A stretch of DNA of 64,000 bases from Streptomyces europaeiscabiei. Its GTDB lineage: Bacteria > Actinomycetota > Actinomycetes > Streptomycetales > Streptomycetaceae. Location: contig NZ_CP107841.1 of NCBI RefSeq assembly GCF_036346855.1, positions 5,894,001 to 5,958,000 on the forward strand, written 5' to 3'. The notes beneath the pieces are model-generated. The model searched no databases. It saw only the letters and a program-made list of their open reading frames with translations, and had not been told where the DNA came from. Position numbers and translations under genes: made by a program. Below are positions 61,476 to 64,000 of this stretch, piece by piece; the first letter of the stretch is position 1; each line of letters starts with the position of its first letter.

Positions 61476-62885
61476 CTACTTGGCGAGCGATGCAATGGCG
61501 TCGTCCGGCTCGTCATCGAGGATCGTGCGGCTGGTCGAGGCGAGGAGAGCATCCAGGCACAGGGCGGGATCGGCGGTCAGATGGGAAGTGTCCTCGGCGA
61601 CGCGGGCCGCGTCGGAGTCCGAGACGTAGGGGGTGCGGATGCGGGTGTAGCCGGGGCGGCCCTGCAACGCCATCACAGCGATGCCGACGTAGGCGGGGTC
61701 CTGCAAGGTGACCGGGCTGGCGTCGGGCCAGTTGCGGATGTCGTCACCCAGCGCAGCCACCGCGGCTTCCACGGTCTTCTGTGCGAAGGACAGCCCGATG
61801 GGGCACACGTCGCGGATGAAGGTCGGGAGGGCGTCACCGGTGGTCTTCTGGCTGATTAGAATCACCAGGATGCCGACGCTGCGGCCCTTCTTGACCAAGT
61901 CCTCCACCAGCCGGGCGTTCTCCGCCGTCAGGGCAGCCAGACGTTTCGTCTCGGCGTCGCTGCCCTTGTACTCGCGGAAGAACGTGTGCGCCTCGTCGAT
62001 GATCAGGACCGTGAGCGGCCACTGCGGCGAGGGGCCGACGTGCCACATGTTCTTCACGCCCAGCACGTCACGGATGGTCGAGGACCGGCGTCGACGCAGC
62101 TCCACCAGCCGCTTGAACAGCGCGTTGGCTTCGTCAAGGTCGTCCCCGCAGAACGCGAACATCCGCTTGACCAGGTCGGCGTAGTCGCCCTCCGAGGCCC
62201 GTGACACCTTGCCGTCCGCACCCGCGATCTGCACGGCCGCCGAGGGTGCGAAGTCGCAGACGAACTTGTTGACGGTCGAGGTCTTGCCCGAGCCGGGGGT
62301 GCCGGCCACGGTCACGCCGGGCACGTTGGCCAAGGACACGCACACCTTGGCGGCGTACTCGTCCACGCCCAGCTCCCAACGTGTCAGGTCCGTGGGCGGG
62401 CGGCCGGTGGGCCGATGCCCGGTCGACGTGGTCAGCGGGTCGGAGCGCACGCCCCGGATCACCACCTTGCCGGGGCCGTCCGGCAGCACGGACACCCGCG
62501 TGCACCGCCAGGCATCAGCCAGGAACCGCGCCGCCTTCTGGTACTCCTCCAGCCCGACCTGCGGCAGCGTCCTGGCCCGCACGATCACGCCGAACCGGTC
62601 CGGCGTCACCTTGATCCGGGGAGTGAGCACCCGAGGTGCGTGGGCGGGGCCGTCTTTGGCCGCGGTGATCTGCGCGAGCAGGCCCGGGGTCTTATCGGTG
62701 ACAGTCAACCCGGCCATCCGCGCGAGCCGTACCCAGCCCCACCGCACCCGGACGGCCTGCCGCATGCTCACCCGCGTGCCCCGGTCGGCACGCGCGTAGC
62801 GCACCACCGTCACCAGCAGCCACACACCGATCAGCGCAGTAGCGATCGGCAGCGCGTACGACGCGTATCCCGTGATGGCTTCCAT
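61476..62885 (-). CDS. TraB/FtsK-type conjugative DNA translocase
   Basis: Transfer protein (469 residues) moving double-stranded DNA between hyphae. Two N-terminal hydrophobic stretches (ALPIATALIGVWLLVTVV) anchor it in the membrane. Walker A is VTVAGTPGSGKTSTVNKF, Walker B VLIIDEAHTFF, and the sensor-like region ISQKTTGDALPTFIR follows. The C-terminus holds a helical part that in TraB binds TRS/clt repeats. ATG 62885 has GAGGGGG upstream and starts 1 base after the small gene upstream. Confidence 0.92.
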   Translation of the reverse strand: MEAITGYASYALPIATALIGVWLLVTVVRYARADRGTRVSMRQAVRVRWGWVRLARMAGLTVTDKTPGLLAQITAAKDGPAHAPRVLTPRIKVTPDRFGVIVRARTLPQVGLEEYQKAARFLADAWRCTRVSVLPDGPGKVVIRGVRSDPLTTSTGHRPTGRPPTDLTRWELGVDEYAAKVCVSLANVPGVTVAGTPGSGKTSTVNKFVCDFAPSAAVQIAGADGKVSRASEGDYADLVKRMFAFCGDDLDEANALFKRLVELRRRRSSTIRDVLGVKNMWHVGPSPQWPLTVLIIDEAHTFFREYKGSDAETKRLAALTAENARLVEDLVKKGRSVGILVILISQKTTGDALPTFIRDVCPIGLSFAQKTVEAAVAALGDDIRNWPDASPVTLQDPAYVGIAVMALQGRPGYTRIRTPYVSDSDAARVAEDTSHLTADPALCLDALLASTSRTILDDEPDDAIASLAK

Positions 62886-62886
62886 G

Positions 62887-63075
62887 TCAGGCCCCCTCTT
62901 CTCGTATCAGGCGGAGCACGTGGGCCAGGTCCAGGCGGGCGGCGGGCTCCGGGCTCAGGCCGAGCAGATCGAGCACCGCGGCCGAGACGGCGAACGTGGC
63001 CTTGCCCCCGGTCCCCGGCAGGGGTCGGAGCGGGTGCAACTCCCGCTCCGTCGCAGGGTTTTCGAAGCGGATCAC
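62887..63075 (-). CDS. Small AICE protein, 62 residues
   Basis: VIRFENPATERELHPLRPLP start; GTG 63075 has GGAGG 8 bases upstream and overlaps the preceding stop (GTGA). The C-terminal part AARLDLAHVLRLIREEGA is helical. No family was recognised. Translationally coupled to the gene before and nearly to tra, so it probably serves transfer. Confidence 0.72.
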   Translation of the reverse strand: MIRFENPATERELHPLRPLPGTGGKATFAVSAAVLDLLGLSPEPAARLDLAHVLRLIREEGA

Positions 63076-63425
63076 TGGGCCGCCTCCACCGTTGCCAGCT
63101 CCAGTCGGGCGGCCCGGTAGGCGACGCCGTCGGAGAGCTGACCGTTGAAGATCCGCGCCCACGGGGTCGCGAACAGCTCGACGGGCCTCACCATCGCGCC
63201 CGGCTTGAGCCCGGCGGCCAGGCCCGTCTCCGGGACTGTGATCTTCAGGACCTCGGCCCGGCCGTCCTCCATGAGCATCGCGGTCACCGTGTACAGCGAC
63301 GCGCCGGTCTCCCGGTCGGTGGCGACCTCCCCGGTCTGCTGGTCCTTGATCTTCAATACCGGCTCGGTGCCCGCGATGCAGACCGCCGACGGCAGCAGGG
63401 CAACACGGATACGGGTCATGGCCAT
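63072..63425 (-). CDS. AICE protein of unknown function, 117 residues
   Basis: MAMTRIRVALLPSAVCIAGT start at ATG 63425, with GAGGATGTG upstream. The sequence is mostly beta-like (EPVLKIKDQQTGEVATDRET, LYTVTAMLMEDGRAEVLKI) and resembles single-strand-binding or accessory proteins found before tra in Streptomyces AICEs; the fold is not proven. It starts the transfer operon, divergent from the GntR regulator. Confidence 0.78.
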   Translation of the reverse strand: MAMTRIRVALLPSAVCIAGTEPVLKIKDQQTGEVATDRETGASLYTVTAMLMEDGRAEVLKITVPETGLAAGLKPGAMVRPVELFATPWARIFNGQLSDGVAYRAARLELATVEAAQ

Positions 63426-63485
63426 GCCATCACATCCTCGTTCGATGGAGCCGCTTGATCGACTCGCCACGAGCATAAGGAGAAG

Positions 63486-63508
63486 ATCGCTCATCTTGCA
63501 AGAGCGAT
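63486..63508. promoter_or_regulatory. Candidate GntR operator
   Basis: ATCGCTC (63486-63492) and GAGCGAT (63502-63508) form an inverted repeat with CTTGCAAG (63495-63502), itself a palindrome, between the arms. It lies between the divergent transfer operon and the gntR gene, the expected place for KorSA-like repression. Confidence 0.45.
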
Positions 63509-63602
63509 TAGCTTGTGAAGTCGATGAGGTGTAGTGAGCGCCAGGTGGGTAGCACGTGGATGTGCCTGTAGCGCTACGGGCTGCTGGCGATACCGTGGGG
63601 GC

Positions 63603-64000
63603 ATGACCCTGCCCTTGGACGAGGACTCCCGGCCGCCGTATCTCCAGGCCGCCGAAGCTCTACGGGACGCGATCCTGAACGGCGAATTCCGCCCCGGTGA
63701 GCGCCTGCCCTCGGCCAACGTGCTGGGGGAGAGGTTCGGTGTCTCCAGCTCCACTGTCCAAAACGCTCTGCGGGTCCTCAAGCAGGAAGGGCTGGTCCAT
63801 TCCCAGCTAGGCCGGGGCAGCTTTGTCAGCATGTCCGCGATCGGAAGCGCCGAGCCGACCGACAGTGAGTACGACGAGGCTGAAACCGGAGAGCCGGACG
63901 GGCCGGTCGATGCCATCCGTAACGAAGACGGCCGGCCGCCGTACGTTCAGGTGGCCGACGCCCTCCACCGAGAGATCGTGGAAGGCGTCTACCCTCCCGG
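63603..64000 (+). CDS. GntR-family regulator with two GntR domains (3' end outside window)
   Basis: Likely transfer repressor of the KorSA type. Residues about 10-75 are a GntR winged helix (PPYLQAAEALRDAILNGEF, RFGVSSSTVQNALRVLKQEG). After a short acidic linker a second, related GntR domain starts (RPPYVQVADALHREIVEGVY) and is cut by the window end at 132 codons. ATG 63603 is the only plausible start (no strong ribosome site). It is divergent from the two small genes and tra. Confidence 0.85.
   Translation, partial: MTLPLDEDSRPPYLQAAEALRDAILNGEFRPGERLPSANVLGERFGVSSSTVQNALRVLKQEGLVHSQLGRGSFVSMSAIGSAEPTDSEYDEAETGEPDGPVDAIRNEDGRPPYVQVADALHREIVEGVYPP

Overview
The window is high-GC actinobacterial DNA and almost certainly a Streptomyces chromosome. 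It carries bldG with its anti-sigma partner, GTG and TTG starts, strong GC3 bias, SCO3540-SCO3571-like gene order, a Tad/Flp cluster and a pSAM2-type integrative element. No accession is inferred.

Region 1 (1-44.7 kb) is conserved core chromosome. From memory, the order crp, nth, CoA-type Nudix, MarP-like protease, EphE-like hydrolase, holin-like protein, acetyl-CoA synthetase, HAD hydrolase, 6C small RNA, ssd, tadA/B/C, Flp-like DUF4244, TadE/TadG-like, DEAD/DUF1998 helicase, topA, DNA polymerase III delta-prime closely follows Mycobacterium tuberculosis Rv3676 to about Rv3644c. Streptomyces-type additions sit inside this order: an Na+/H+ antiporter, a SulP-carbonic anhydrase fusion, a lipoprotein deacetylase, a MinD/CooC-like ATPase divergent from a degenerate Fic-like protein, bldG and its partner, a proton pyrophosphatase, a methyltransferase, a transmembrane Ser/Thr kinase and a very large thymidylate kinase fusion. 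The region ends with a tripeptidyl-aminopeptidase-like lipoprotein and tRNA-Thr(CGT).

Region 2 (44.9-57.6 kb) is accessory. It starts with about 1.2 kb of decayed DNA that includes a degraded copy of the 3' half of the adjacent tRNA. A secreted LamG/DNRLRE protein follows, then a 2306-residue secreted RHS/YD-repeat polymorphic toxin. The toxin ends in an autoproteolytic HINT module and a roughly 95-residue tip that matches the barnase/RNase N1-T1 fold with its catalytic Glu/Arg/Arg/His set. The next gene is the evident immunity gene, with a C-terminal barstar domain behind an unfamiliar N-terminal domain of about 150 residues. Strong perfect hairpins separate the LamG, toxin and immunity genes, and the tip plus immunity gene look clearly AT-richer than their surroundings.

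Region 3 (57.6-64 kb) is part of an actinomycete integrative and conjugative element (AICE): int, xis and rep overlap or abut, then come a DUF2637 (SpdB-like) membrane protein, a TraB/FtsK-type DNA translocase, two small genes and a divergent tandem-GntR regulator cut by the window end. No attachment site could be recognised beside int, so the element boundaries are open.

The barnase-barstar RHS pair and its hairpin-separated layout is the part I consider most worth following up.
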